The notes under the pieces were generated by a model that saw only the letters and a list, made by a program, of their open reading frames with translations, did not search any database and was not told the DNA's origin. Of a stretch of 35,943 nt of DNA, positions 15,661 through 23,099 are shown one piece after another. The translations under genes and the position numbers were made by a program. The DNA is from Bacteroidaceae bacterium (GTDB lineage Bacteria; Bacteroidota; Bacteroidia; Bacteroidales; Bacteroidaceae), in assembly GCA_024680695.1 (NCBI GenBank), contig JAILBW010000088.1, positions 1-35,943 of the forward strand. Direction: 5' to 3'. Within the stretch, counting starts at the first letter, position 1. Each line of letters begins with the position of its first letter.

Positions 15661-17642
15661 TTATTCCCTTTCCCCTTCATCTGTGAGTACTTCTTGATAA
15701 GGCTGTAGGCGGAATAGAGGCCATACTCGCCAGCCTGGCTGAGGTCGTTGAGTGCCTCTGCGGTCTGTCCGGACAGCAAGTAAGCGACACCACGGCTAAA
15801 GTATGCATCGGGAAAATGGGAGTCGAGACGGAGCGCCTCGGTATAGGCCTGTATGGCACTGACATAATCTCCCAGCTGGACATGCAGATTGCCCTTGTTG
15901 TAGTGGATGTAGGCGACATCGGGATAGAGCTCGGCGGCGTGAGTGTAGTCCTGCAACACCATGAGGTAGCCCAGCCGGAGGTCGCTGGCCGAAGCAGTGG
16001 TGCGCGACACTTCGAGTTGCGCGTAGCGACTTTGCGCGCGCAACATCAGTGCCAAGACGTTACCTTCGTCGAGGTTGAGAAGCGCGTTGAGGTCGGCAAT
16101 GCTGTTTTCGAAGTCGCGAACATGGTAGTAGTCGAGTGCCCGACGCAGCAGGAGGTCGGCATTGCCGGGCGTCTTTTCGAGGAGTTCGGAACATTCGGTT
16201 ATCCAGTCGAAATGCTGCTGAACGTTTTGTTCCGACATGCTGCCTTCGTTGGGAGTGAGCCACAAATGGCCTGGAAGGATGTGACGGGCATTGAGTTCCT
16301 CGAGCTGACAGCTGTAGGCCACATAGGTCTTGACGTCTGACTCGCGACGATAATATGTGAGGATGTAGAGGGGTTCGACGCGCAGATCCGTCTGATGGTT
16401 CTGCACTCGGCCGCGATACTCGCTGGCATATTCGTTTTCGTTCTCCTGCCGGTCTTCTTCGACCAGTTTGTCATATTCCTCAATGTTGTGTTCGCTCTTC
16501 TTGCGCGTCTTTCCACTGGACTTGTAGGTACCAGTCGATACAGCCAGACGGGCTTGCATCAACTTGAACTCGTCGCGTTCGGCACCATACGAATCGCCTA
16601 CCTTGCGGCGTATCTCGGCCCGCTTGCGATAGCCTTCCCAGAAATCCGGATAGTCCTTGATTACGGCGCTGATGTCGCGGATGGCCCCGTTGTGGTCGCC
16701 CACATTGTCGAGGAGCAGGGCGCGGTTGTAGAGTGCGATGGTATTGTCGGGCTCCACCGAGAGGACGTAGTTGAAGTCCTCGATGCCCAGATTGTCTTCG
16801 CCCACCTGAGCGCGCAGCAAACCTCGATTGAAGTGGGCCAGATAGCTGGAGGGTTCGATGTCGAGGGCCGTATCGTAGTCCGACATTGCCCCACGCAGGT
16901 TGTCCTGATTGTATCGTGCAAGGGCCCGATTGATGTAGAGTCCTACCGAACGCGGCATCTGGACGATGGCACGGTCGAGCAATTCCTCAGACTCCTGATA
17001 GTAGCCACGCTGGCCAAGCACGACGGCCTTCATGCTCAGGGATGGCCCTTCGTAGGGGTTCAGTTTGAGGGCGCGGTCGAGCCAGTCCAAAGCCTGTGTG
17101 GTGTCCTCGCGGGCAAGTGCCACCTGGGCCTTCAGCGAGTATTGTGATGCCTCGCGCGGCCAGTAGCGAATCATCTGGTCGAGCGACGAATCGGCTTGTG
17201 CATACTCCTTGAGTTCCATCTGGCATAGTACAAGGTTGTGCCAGCTGTTGCGTTCCATGGGATTAATCTCGAGGGTCTTATGATAGTCTTCCTCGGCCAG
17301 CTGATAGCGGTCCTGATTGATGCGGCAGAGGGCGCGAAGCATGTAGTAGTTGGCCATATAAGGATTGCGCTCGAGGGCATTGCTGCAGTCAATCTCTGCC
17401 CCTTGGTAGTCCTCGAGATAGAACTTGGCCAAACCACGGTAGAAGTAGGGTTCGCCCACCCATGGCTTGGCGTTTATGACCATATTGAAACGCTGGATGG
17501 CCAGCACATAGTCTTCGTAGTACAAGGCATTCCGACCCATCAGAAGGACACGCTCGGTGTTGATCTGGGCAACGCTCCTTCCGCTCCAGCACAGAGCGAG
17601 AAGAAGGGAGAAAACGGCTATGACCTTCCTGCGACGGCGCAT
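15600..17642 (-). CDS. exported tetratricopeptide-repeat protein
   Basis: 680 residues with a signal peptide (MRRRRKVIAVFSLLLALCWSGRSVA/Q) and about a dozen 34-residue TPR units, e.g. AKPWVGEPYFYRGLAKFYLE, ALERNPYMANYYMLRALCRI and PSSYLAHFNRGLLRAQVGED. A charged non-TPR insert lies at about 375-415 (KSSGKTRKKSEHNIEEYDK). Probably a periplasmic or outer-membrane-associated scaffold; partner unknown. The ATG starts 2 nt after the def stop, so translation is probably coupled. The last about 16 residues (EPSQGGETSPSSEPSP) are encoded by a copy of the GC-rich intergenic repeat, which also supplies the TAG stop. Confidence 0.88.
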   Translation of the reverse strand: MRRRRKVIAVFSLLLALCWSGRSVAQINTERVLLMGRNALYYEDYVLAIQRFNMVINAKPWVGEPYFYRGLAKFYLEDYQGAEIDCSNALERNPYMANYYMLRALCRINQDRYQLAEEDYHKTLEINPMERNSWHNLVLCQMELKEYAQADSSLDQMIRYWPREASQYSLKAQVALAREDTTQALDWLDRALKLNPYEGPSLSMKAVVLGQRGYYQESEELLDRAIVQMPRSVGLYINRALARYNQDNLRGAMSDYDTALDIEPSSYLAHFNRGLLRAQVGEDNLGIEDFNYVLSVEPDNTIALYNRALLLDNVGDHNGAIRDISAVIKDYPDFWEGYRKRAEIRRKVGDSYGAERDEFKLMQARLAVSTGTYKSSGKTRKKSEHNIEEYDKLVEEDRQENENEYASEYRGRVQNHQTDLRVEPLYILTYYRRESDVKTYVAYSCQLEELNARHILPGHLWLTPNEGSMSEQNVQQHFDWITECSELLEKTPGNADLLLRRALDYYHVRDFENSIADLNALLNLDEGNVLALMLRAQSRYAQLEVSRTTASASDLRLGYLMVLQDYTHAAELYPDVAYIHYNKGNLHVQLGDYVSAIQAYTEALRLDSHFPDAYFSRGVAYLLSGQTAEALNDLSQAGEYGLYSAYSLIKKYSQMKGKGNNTSSEPSQGGETSPSSEPSP

Positions 17643-17644
17643 GA

Positions 17645-18202
17645 CTATCGCTTGACTTTCACCTTGTAGTTACACGAAAACTTGCCACGGGCAATCGAGG
17701 AAAGACGTCCGTTGGCCATCTGCTTGCGAAGGCCTGTGAGGTGGTCGGTGAAGATGCGACCCTCGAGGTGGTCAAACTCATGTTGCATTACGCGAGCCAG
17801 ATAGCCACCCACCCACTCGTCGTGCGGCTGGAAGCCTTCGTCGAGGTAGGTTACATGAATGCGTGTGGGCCGCTTCACCTTCTCGTGGATTCCGGGAAGT
17901 GACAGACACCCTTCCTCCATCGTTTCAGTCTCAGTGTCGTCCACTTCGACAATGTGCGGATTGATGAATGTATGCACATATCCCTTATATTCAGGATAGT
18001 CCTCGCTGATGAGGTCGAGGTTGATGACGACAAGGCGAATGCTGAGTCCCACCTGCGGCGCTGCCAACCCGATACCCTCGCTGCGGTCGAGCGTATCGTA
18101 CATATTCTGAATGAGCTGCGGCAGGTCTGGATAATCGCGGTCAATGTCCTCAGCCACCTTGCGAAGTACGGGTTGCCCGTAAGTATAAATCGGTAGTATC
18201 AT
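17645..18202 (-). CDS. def: peptide deformylase
   Basis: Removes the formyl group from nascent N-terminal Met. All three metal-site motifs are present: GIGLAAPQVG, EGCLSLPG (Cys ligand) and QHEFDHLEG (two His ligands and catalytic Glu). The 185-residue length is normal. A TTG at 18217 would add five residues, but the ATG at 18202 (MILPIYTYGQPVLRK) matches the family start. It lies between ruvX and the TPR gene, in an apparent operon. Confidence 0.97.
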   Translation of the reverse strand: MILPIYTYGQPVLRKVAEDIDRDYPDLPQLIQNMYDTLDRSEGIGLAAPQVGLSIRLVVINLDLISEDYPEYKGYVHTFINPHIVEVDDTETETMEEGCLSLPGIHEKVKRPTRIHVTYLDEGFQPHDEWVGGYLARVMQHEFDHLEGRIFTDHLTGLRKQMANGRLSSIARGKFSCNYKVKVKR

Positions 18203-18217
18203 TTGAATAGGGTTCAA

Positions 18218-18276
18218 AGCCTCACGCCGGCCCTCTCCGAGGAGAGGAGAGCGTTGATGGCGAAATAGTCAATGGT
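18218..18276. repeat. GC-rich module with TCAATGGTCAATG tail between ruvX and def
   Basis: AGCCTCACGCCGGCCC, CTCCGAGGAGAGG, GATGGCGAAATAGTCAATGG. Aligns well with the copy at 11233-11300. The ruvX stop codon (TGA) lies in the TGACCATTGA tail, so the module joins the coding end directly. Confidence 0.7.
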
Positions 18277-18692
18277 CAATGTTCAACGCGTTCCATCCAT
18301 CCCTGTAGGATGATTGTGGCGCTGATTTCATCCACAAGCGCCTTGTTGCGGCGTGCCATCTTGCCGATGCCGCTTTCGAGCATGGTGCGATGAGCCATCA
18401 CACTGGTGTAGCGTTCGTCCCACATCTCGACTGGAATACTGGGAATTGCAGCTTCGAGCTGACGTACAAACCGACGCACTCGCGGCAGATTGTCACTGTC
18501 TCGCCCATTCGTTTGCTTCGGAAGCCCAACCACAAAACGCTCGACTGGCTCGCGACGCACATAGTCCTGCAGAAAGGACAACAAGTGAGGTGTATCTACA
18601 GTAGCAAGTCCCCCCGCAATAATCTGTAAGGGGTCCGTCACAGCCAAGCCGGTGCGACGGACCCCATAATCGATCGACAGAACTCTGCCCAC
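18276..18692 (-). CDS. ruvX: RuvX/YqgF family putative pre-16S rRNA nuclease (Holliday-junction-resolvase-like)
   Basis: 138 residues with an RNase H-like fold: first Asp in LSIDYGVRRTGLAV, VVGLPKQTNGRDS (the family's GLP motif), MWDERYTSVMA with conserved Asp-Glu, and VDEISATIILQGW near the end with the last Asp. Family members mature 16S rRNA ends. The start codon is GTG at 18692 (MGRVLSIDYG); no nearer ATG precedes the first strand. It lies 39 nt downstream of the SPOR gene and 73 nt upstream of def. Confidence 0.95.
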   Translation of the reverse strand: MGRVLSIDYGVRRTGLAVTDPLQIIAGGLATVDTPHLLSFLQDYVRREPVERFVVGLPKQTNGRDSDNLPRVRRFVRQLEAAIPSIPVEMWDERYTSVMAHRTMLESGIGKMARRNKALVDEISATIILQGWMERVEH

Positions 18693-18731
18693 CTACTATA
18701 TTATATTTATAAAGGTAAGGGAGCGCCTGCC

Positions 18732-19220
18732 TTATTTCTGATACAACAGCCATGCACCAGGATACTGCGACTCCAGGTTGGCACGGCTCTGAGCAGCCTC
18801 AGCCTTCGAATCATAGCTGGTGGCCACAACTCGATACATTGTTCCATTGCTTGTGGATGCCTGCAGTACGCGCGGAGTATAGCCCTTGGCGGCGAGAGTC
18901 TCGCTGAGACGAGTGGCGTTGGCTTTCACGCCAAAGCTGCCGATTACCACACTATAGGCCTTCAGGGCTGCGCCTGAGACAAGCGAGAAGTTTTCAGAAC
19001 GCACGCTCACATTGCTGTAGTCAGTGGTAGGAGTAGTGGGCGTCACAGTGGTTACAGTAGTCGTAGGCGTTTGCTGAACGACAGGCGTTGTGGTCGTAGG
19101 CTGGGTCTGCTGTGCCTGCGCCTTCTCATAAGCCTTCTTGTACGCACTTTCCTTGCTGTGGCAGGATGCCAGAGCAAACACTGCAAGAACTGCAGCAATC
19201 ATCGTTAATGTCTTTTTCAT
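18732..19220 (-). CDS. SPOR-domain lipoprotein
   Basis: 162 residues: lipoprotein signal (MKKTLTMIAAVLAVFALASC, lipobox ALASC with Cys20), a Thr/Gln/Pro-rich linker (about 36-66, QTQPTTTTPVVQQTPTTT...) and a C-terminal SPOR domain (about 85-160, AYSVVIGSFGVKANATRLSE ... MYRVVATSYDSKAEA). SPOR domains bind denuded septal peptidoglycan, which suggests a cell-division or envelope role anchored to a membrane. It appears to lead ruvX-def-TPR. A -7 box TAACTTTG lies at 19272-19279. Confidence 0.92.
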   Translation of the reverse strand: MKKTLTMIAAVLAVFALASCHSKESAYKKAYEKAQAQQTQPTTTTPVVQQTPTTTVTTVTPTTPTTDYSNVSVRSENFSLVSGAALKAYSVVIGSFGVKANATRLSETLAAKGYTPRVLQASTSNGTMYRVVATSYDSKAEAAQSRANLESQYPGAWLLYQK

Positions 19221-19271
19221 ATCAGAATTGTTTGTTTATAGGGTTTTGTGTATCTTTTCTTTATTTGCCCG

Positions 19272-19279
19272 CAAAGTTA
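19272..19279 (-). promoter_or_regulatory. -7 element upstream of the SPOR gene
   Basis: TAACTTTG on the minus strand, 52 nt before the ATG; no -33 box at the normal distance. Confidence 0.5.
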
Positions 19280-19375
19280 GCAAGAATTTTCCTCCCGACA
19301 GCATGCAAGCCGCAAAAAAAAGTTAAAAAAGCAAATAAAAATGCCATTGAGGTGCTACGATGCGAAAAAAAGGCG

Positions 19376-19383
19376 TACATTTG
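19376..19383 (+). promoter_or_regulatory. -7 element upstream of the YtxH gene
   Basis: TACATTTG, 31 nt before the ATG; the nearest upstream TTG is 26 nt away, longer than usual. Confidence 0.4.
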
Positions 19384-19414
19384 CCGTGAATAATCACTAA
19401 AAACGACAGAAGAC

Positions 19415-19624
19415 ATGAGAGCATTCAATTATTTCGTAGCGTTTCTGGGTGGTGCCGTAGTGGGTGCAGCCTGTGGTTTGTTATTCGCTCCCGAAAAGGG
19501 CAGTGAGATGCGTGAGAAGATCGCCGAGGCTCTGCGTAAACGCGGAATCAAACTCAACCGCAAAGAGATGGAGAGTCTGGTGGACGAGATTGCCGAGGAA
19601 CTGAAGGCTACCACCGAGGAATAA
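19415..19624 (+). CDS. YtxH-domain small membrane protein
   Basis: 69 residues with one N-terminal membrane segment rich in small residues (YFVAFLGGAVVGAACGLLFAP) followed by EKGSEMREKIAEALRKRG, the usual YtxH transition, and an amphipathic helical tail. Proteins of this type are often stress-induced and of unknown mechanism. It leads a three-gene plus-strand cluster with a holin-like protein 37 nt downstream, a typical Bacteroidales arrangement. Confidence 0.9.
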   Translation: MRAFNYFVAFLGGAVVGAACGLLFAPEKGSEMREKIAEALRKRGIKLNRKEMESLVDEIAEELKATTEE

Positions 19625-19661
19625 AGCTGAAAGTACATAGAGAGAGAGAAAAAAGATAGGG

Positions 19662-20060
19662 ATGGCAGGCGACTATACCTCACAGTTTCGCACACTCTTC
19701 ACCGAACTGCAGCGCTACCTGCGCCTGCAGAAGCGCTATCTGGCTTTAGACACTGCGGAGAAACTCGTCGTGATTCTCTCTACAGTGGCCATCGCCGTGG
19801 TGTGTTTCGTGCTGGGAGCCTTGCTACTCTTTTTCCTTTCCTTTGCCTTGGCTTTATGGCTTGGCCATATGATGGGCAACAGTTCTCTGGGCTTCCTTTC
19901 CATCGCTGGTGCACTGGCGATTATTCTCTACTTGGTGTATAAGCAACGTACGCAGTGGCTGGTGATGCCCATAGCACGCCTCATCGTAGGACTTTTCGAC
20001 CGCACAGAGAAGGAACAGGAATCAGGGAACGACGAACTGCCAGAGGAGGAGGGAGTTTAA
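19662..20060 (+). CDS. phage-holin-family (PF07332-like) membrane protein
   Basis: 132 residues: a soluble N-terminal helix (about 1-40), then two adjacent membrane segments (about 42-66, VVILSTVAIAVVCFVLGALLLFFLSFA; about 72-95, GFLSIAGALAIILYLVY) and an acidic tail (EKEQESGNDELPEEEGV). The topology is that of the chromosomal holin-X-like family that accompanies YtxH genes. There is no sign of a prophage nearby, so a lysis role is unlikely; it is more probably an envelope-stress protein. Confidence 0.85.
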   Translation: MAGDYTSQFRTLFTELQRYLRLQKRYLALDTAEKLVVILSTVAIAVVCFVLGALLLFFLSFALALWLGHMMGNSSLGFLSIAGALAIILYLVYKQRTQWLVMPIARLIVGLFDRTEKEQESGNDELPEEEGV

Positions 20061-20250
20061 GGTGGGTTCTAAAAATTAGCTTTGAACCGCTCTTAGACTT
20101 TTTTAGAGTAGATTTGGCTTCAAGCCTGTCGAAGCGTAGCGAGCTACGGTTCGATGGTTCAATGGTTTGGAGACAAGGATGCCTAAAAGAGGAAAGAGCA
20201 GGCGAAGATAACGCCCACTGGATTTGATAATTATTAGAACACACCTTAAG
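20061..20250. other. gap in the YtxH operon with a strong hairpin
   Basis: The inverted repeat TCGAA-g-CGTAGC / GCTACG-g-TTCGA with a GA loop (20129-20154) and the palindrome GGCTTCAAGCC (20116-20126) lie between the holin-like gene and the third gene. No coding frame is convincing. No T-run follows, so it may affect mRNA processing rather than stop transcription. Confidence 0.5.
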
Positions 20251-20514
20251 ATGGATGAGTGGGGAATACGTGAGACCAATATCCTGCAGGCCTTACAGAA
20301 CGAGAAGAAGCGCCTGAGCAAGGAAATCCAAAAGTCGCAGGGTCGCATCACCGACTCTACGCGCAAGATTTTTGAGCCCATTCCAAAGACGGGAAATCGG
20401 CTGATGTCGGTAACCAATCTCGTGAGCAATAGCGTAGCACTGTATCAAGGGCTGCGCATGGGAACGGGTCTCATCCGTGCTGTTAGCACATTGCTCCGCC
20501 GTCGTCGCGTTTGA
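20251..20514 (+). CDS. small hypothetical protein of the YtxH cluster
   Basis: 87 residues starting at the ATG 20251 (MDEWGIRETNILQALQNEKK). The N-terminal half is a charged helix, probably coiled (LQNEKKRLSKEIQKSQGRI); the C-terminal half is moderately hydrophobic (LMSVTNLVSNSVALYQGLRMG) and ends in a basic run (LLRRRRV). I recognise the type only as the third member of YtxH/holin clusters; function unknown. An upstream in-frame TTG at 20224 is less likely. Confidence 0.8.
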   Translation: MDEWGIRETNILQALQNEKKRLSKEIQKSQGRITDSTRKIFEPIPKTGNRLMSVTNLVSNSVALYQGLRMGTGLIRAVSTLLRRRRV

Positions 20515-20549
20515 GGTGCGGTTGCAAATATTGCCTCTATATAAAATTA

Positions 20550-20586
20550 GAAGAGCGTCAGAATTCTATGGATTCCGACGCTCTTC
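20550..20586 (-). terminator. terminator overlapping the M64 peptidase stop
   Basis: GAAGAGCGTC (20550-20559) pairs with GACGCTCTTC (20577-20586), with a further GAAT/ATTC step inside. On the minus strand it is followed by TAATTTTATATAG. The last codons of the M64 gene form one arm. Confidence 0.75.
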
Positions 20587-21867
20587 CGTATAATAGTCAA
20601 TGATTCTCCGAATGGCGCGTTCACAGACTGGGCAGAAGACGGGTGACTCATTCGTCTTCATACGGCACTCCTGCGACGGACGAAAGACGCCCCTCGACTG
20701 GTAGCCCCCACCTTCATATACGCCCACCTCCGTATAGAGATCCCTGCCACTCGGTGGCGTTGGCACAGGCTGGTCCGACTCCAACATGTCGGCCCACTTG
20801 CTCCCGAAATCGACCAGCGTCGTCAGGTTAGGTTCCCACGGCTCTGTATCGGCCGGATACTGCGTCTCGTACTGGTCGTCGTAGTAGTACTCGTCGGCCA
20901 ATCCAGCAAAACTGTGTCCAAACTCATGCACCACGACAGGCCGGCTCCGCGTATTGTGGGCTGCACTCATCAGGTAGCTGTTGTAAATGCCGCCGCCTCC
21001 ATAGTTTTCCGTATTGGCAAGTATGATGATATGCTCATACGGAATTCCGGCCAAAACGTCATGAAGACGCTTCAGGCGAAGCGTTGTCAGATAACGGTCG
21101 CTGTAAAAGGTATCGAAGTTACTTCCCAACACCGTATTGCGCCACTCTCCTGCGTGCGGAATACTTACCCCACTCTCTGGTGAAGACGCCATTACGGCAA
21201 TGAAGTTGAAGCGGTCGGCCATCGAGCGGAAGGGCTCATGTGCGAGCAACGCTTCGATGCTCTCCCTGCAATCGCGAAGGAAAACGCGCATCTCGCCCTT
21301 GCGATAGCCCTCGGCCACGAAGGCTACATCTATTTTCTCTCGGCTGTCGCCGCTCCGACGGAGGTAGCGCCAACGTGTCTGCGCCTCGCGCCCCACAGGA
21401 CGGAGCAGAATATCGCGTGGGTTCACCCGATGCGTTAAGCTGCTCGTCACCCGATTGTGTGTGTCGGTCAGACTCACCGTGACGTTCACTGCCGTCCGAG
21501 GCATGGGTAGCAGAAAGACATTCTCGAACGAGCGCCACAAGCGAGTGGCCTCTTCCGTCGTCTGCCATTCCTGAAAGAGTGTGCTGAACGAGTGTCGATA
21601 GAGCGTGTCGCGCCCCAAGGTGTCGGTCATCACAATCTGGCCGTTACCACGAAGCAAAAGGTGACCAAGGTTCACGCGCCGACCGAACCAGCCCTTGCTG
21701 CAGCATAGTTCATCGACGCTGATTTGCTGGTGTCGGTTGTCACCGCTGAAGATGTAGTCCACCCGTAAAGTGCAATCCTCGAAATACGCATCGAATTGCT
21801 GTGCTCCCGCCCGTACGACTATCATGAGAAGTAGTAGCAGGGCGTACATTCTGTGCCATTTCATCAT
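20566..21867 (-). CDS. secreted M64 (IgA-peptidase-type) zinc metalloprotease
   Basis: 433 residues: signal peptide (MMKWHRMYALLLLLMIVVRAGA/QQ), an N-terminal beta domain (DAYFEDCTLRVDYIFSGD...), then the catalytic domain beginning KIDVAFVAEGY and carrying the zinc site HEFGHSFAGLADEY (His314, Glu315, His318, then Asp). This fits the M64 family whose founder cleaves IgA; actual substrate unknown. The open frame extends to 21960, but the -7 box at 21889-21896 and the signal peptide place the start at ATG 21867 (or 21864). Divergent from the RelA-HD-like gene. Confidence 0.92.
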   Translation of the reverse strand: MMKWHRMYALLLLLMIVVRAGAQQFDAYFEDCTLRVDYIFSGDNRHQQISVDELCCSKGWFGRRVNLGHLLLRGNGQIVMTDTLGRDTLYRHSFSTLFQEWQTTEEATRLWRSFENVFLLPMPRTAVNVTVSLTDTHNRVTSSLTHRVNPRDILLRPVGREAQTRWRYLRRSGDSREKIDVAFVAEGYRKGEMRVFLRDCRESIEALLAHEPFRSMADRFNFIAVMASSPESGVSIPHAGEWRNTVLGSNFDTFYSDRYLTTLRLKRLHDVLAGIPYEHIIILANTENYGGGGIYNSYLMSAAHNTRSRPVVVHEFGHSFAGLADEYYYDDQYETQYPADTEPWEPNLTTLVDFGSKWADMLESDQPVPTPPSGRDLYTEVGVYEGGGYQSRGVFRPSQECRMKTNESPVFCPVCERAIRRIIDYYTEERRNP

Positions 21868-21888
21868 TGTCTCAATCTTTTTGTGCCA

Positions 21889-21896
21889 CAAAGATA
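21889..21896 (-). promoter_or_regulatory. -7 element of the M64 peptidase gene
   Basis: TATCTTTG on the minus strand, 21 nt before the chosen ATG; no clear -33 box. Confidence 0.5.
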
Positions 21897-21928
21897 CGGA
21901 GATATTTTCATTTCCACACGAAAAGATG

Positions 21929-21936
21929 TAACTTTG
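21929..21936 (+). promoter_or_regulatory. -7 element of the RelA-HD-like gene
   Basis: TAACTTTG, 22 nt before the ATG at 21959; divergent from the M64 element 32 nt away. Confidence 0.5.
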
Positions 21937-21958
21937 CCGAAAGAAACATGAGAAAAGC

Positions 21959-22576
21959 ATGACAAAGAAAGACTTCGATCAGTATATCACGACCCATCGG
22001 GCCGAACTGGAGCGCATTCGCGAATATGCGCACCGTCTCCATGCCAGCGTCAATCAGTTCTATGATAGCAACCGTCCCTACAGCTACCATCTGGACATGG
22101 TGGCGCAAGGTGTCTTCGACTACGGACACGAAGTGTGCCAGACGGGAAGCGATATTCTGCCGCTCTTCTTCGGTGCATGGTTTCACGACAGCATCGAGGA
22201 TGCTCGTCAGACCTACAACGATACCCGCAAGACAGCACATCACTTGGGACTGAACGACACGCAGGCATTCCTTGCAGCTGAAATCGTCTATGCGCTGACG
22301 AACGACAAGGGGCGCACACGCAGCGAACGAGCAGGAGAACGTTACTATGCCGGCATACGCGAGACGCCCTATGCTCCCTTCGTCAAGTTGTGCGACCGGC
22401 TGGCCAATATGACCTACTCCTTCAGCCACAGCGATGAGTCAAACTCGGGCATGCGTGGTGTCTATGCCAAGGAGCTCCCCCACTTCCTTGCAGCCATCGA
22501 CGTGCAGAGCGACGACCCGCGGCTTAGTCTCCCCGCGAGCATCATTGAGCGTCTGCATGCGCTTTGTCGGGAGTGA
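21959..22576 (+). CDS. small HD hydrolase resembling the (p)ppGpp hydrolase domain of RelA/SpoT
   Basis: 205 residues, a single HD domain. The metal-site pattern fits RelA/SpoT hydrolase: His44 (YSYHLDMV), His76-Asp77 followed by Glu80-Asp81 (FHDSIEDA), and Asp146 in KLCDRLANM, which closely parallels the KLADRLHNM signature of SpoT. No synthetase, TGS or ACT region is present, so it would be a free-standing small alarmone hydrolase (MESH1-like). This role is inferred; another nucleotide could be the substrate. It has its own promoter element and a hairpin (22609-22628) downstream. Confidence 0.75.
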   Translation: MTKKDFDQYITTHRAELERIREYAHRLHASVNQFYDSNRPYSYHLDMVAQGVFDYGHEVCQTGSDILPLFFGAWFHDSIEDARQTYNDTRKTAHHLGLNDTQAFLAAEIVYALTNDKGRTRSERAGERYYAGIRETPYAPFVKLCDRLANMTYSFSHSDESNSGMRGVYAKELPHFLAAIDVQSDDPRLSLPASIIERLHALCRE

Positions 22577-22608
22577 GATGCTTGAACAAGTGAAGCATTT
22601 TCACTGCA

Positions 22609-22628
22609 GTTTTGCACTTTTGCAAAAC
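22609..22628 (+). terminator. hairpin downstream of the RelA-HD-like gene
   Basis: GTTTTGCA, loop CTTT, TGCAAAAC: a perfect 8-bp stem 33 nt after the stop. No T-run follows, so termination is uncertain. Confidence 0.4.
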
Positions 22629-22712
22629 CGGCTGCTCGCAAAGAAGGCAGAACTGCCTGAAAATTATTGAAAGTTCTCACCATTTTATTCATTAACAGCA
22701 ATGGGAATGTCG

Positions 22713-22720
22713 TATCTTTG
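22713..22720 (+). promoter_or_regulatory. orphan -7 element in the HD-PHP gap
   Basis: TATCTTTG with no gene directly after it; the downstream sequence offers only very short frames and then the 22-nt periodic array. Could start an untranslated RNA or a long PHP leader. Confidence 0.35.
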
Positions 22721-22799
22721 CAGTAGCAAATGAAGGAGATGGCCCCACCGTCCGACTGAGGGAGGGGAGCAGAATGCAACGGCAAGAGTCAGCGGACGC

Positions 22800-22865
22800 T
22801 TGCGCAAGCAGAGAGTGAAATTACAGCAAGCAGAGAGAAAAACTATTGCAAGAAAGAGAGAAAAC
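22800..22865. repeat. 22-nt periodic array (11-nt core plus 11-nt spacer), three units
   Basis: Cores TTGCGCAAGCA (22800), TACAGCAAGCA (22822) and TATTGCAAGAA (22844), with spacers GAGAGTGAAAT, GAGAGAAAAAC and AGAGAGAAAAC. The same 22-nt register and first core as at 7953 and 7975. The rest of the 520-nt gap (22577-23099) holds a hairpin, an orphan -7 box and the PHP promoter element; no gene is convincing. Confidence 0.75.
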
Positions 22866-23039
22866 AAGAGAGAGAAAAAAAACGTCGCCCTGACAGAATG
22901 TTGCCACACAGGGAATCTATACGCAAAGGCACCAGCGATACGACGGTTAGCGCAGCCGGATGACAAAAACTATGGAGCGCACCTCAAGCAAATCTCACTT
23001 TTCTCGTTTCGTCTCGTTCGCTATTCGAGTATTTTTATG

Positions 23040-23047
23040 TACCTTTG
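23040..23047 (+). promoter_or_regulatory. -7 element of the PHP gene
   Basis: TACCTTTG, 52 nt before the chosen ATG; no -33 box at the usual distance. Confidence 0.45.
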
Positions 23048-23099
23048 CACTCGGAAAGGCTTCCGACAACATGAGTAGCCTCTTTATGCATTGAGAATT

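Noticed and set aside
19662-20060. Prophage holin
   Set aside because: No other phage gene is nearby and the YtxH/holin-like pair is a normal chromosomal arrangement in Bacteroidales.
22800-23078. 92-codon basic frame before the PHP gene
   Set aside because: Its start is the 22-nt periodic array and its composition is repeat-driven; no promoter or homology is visible.
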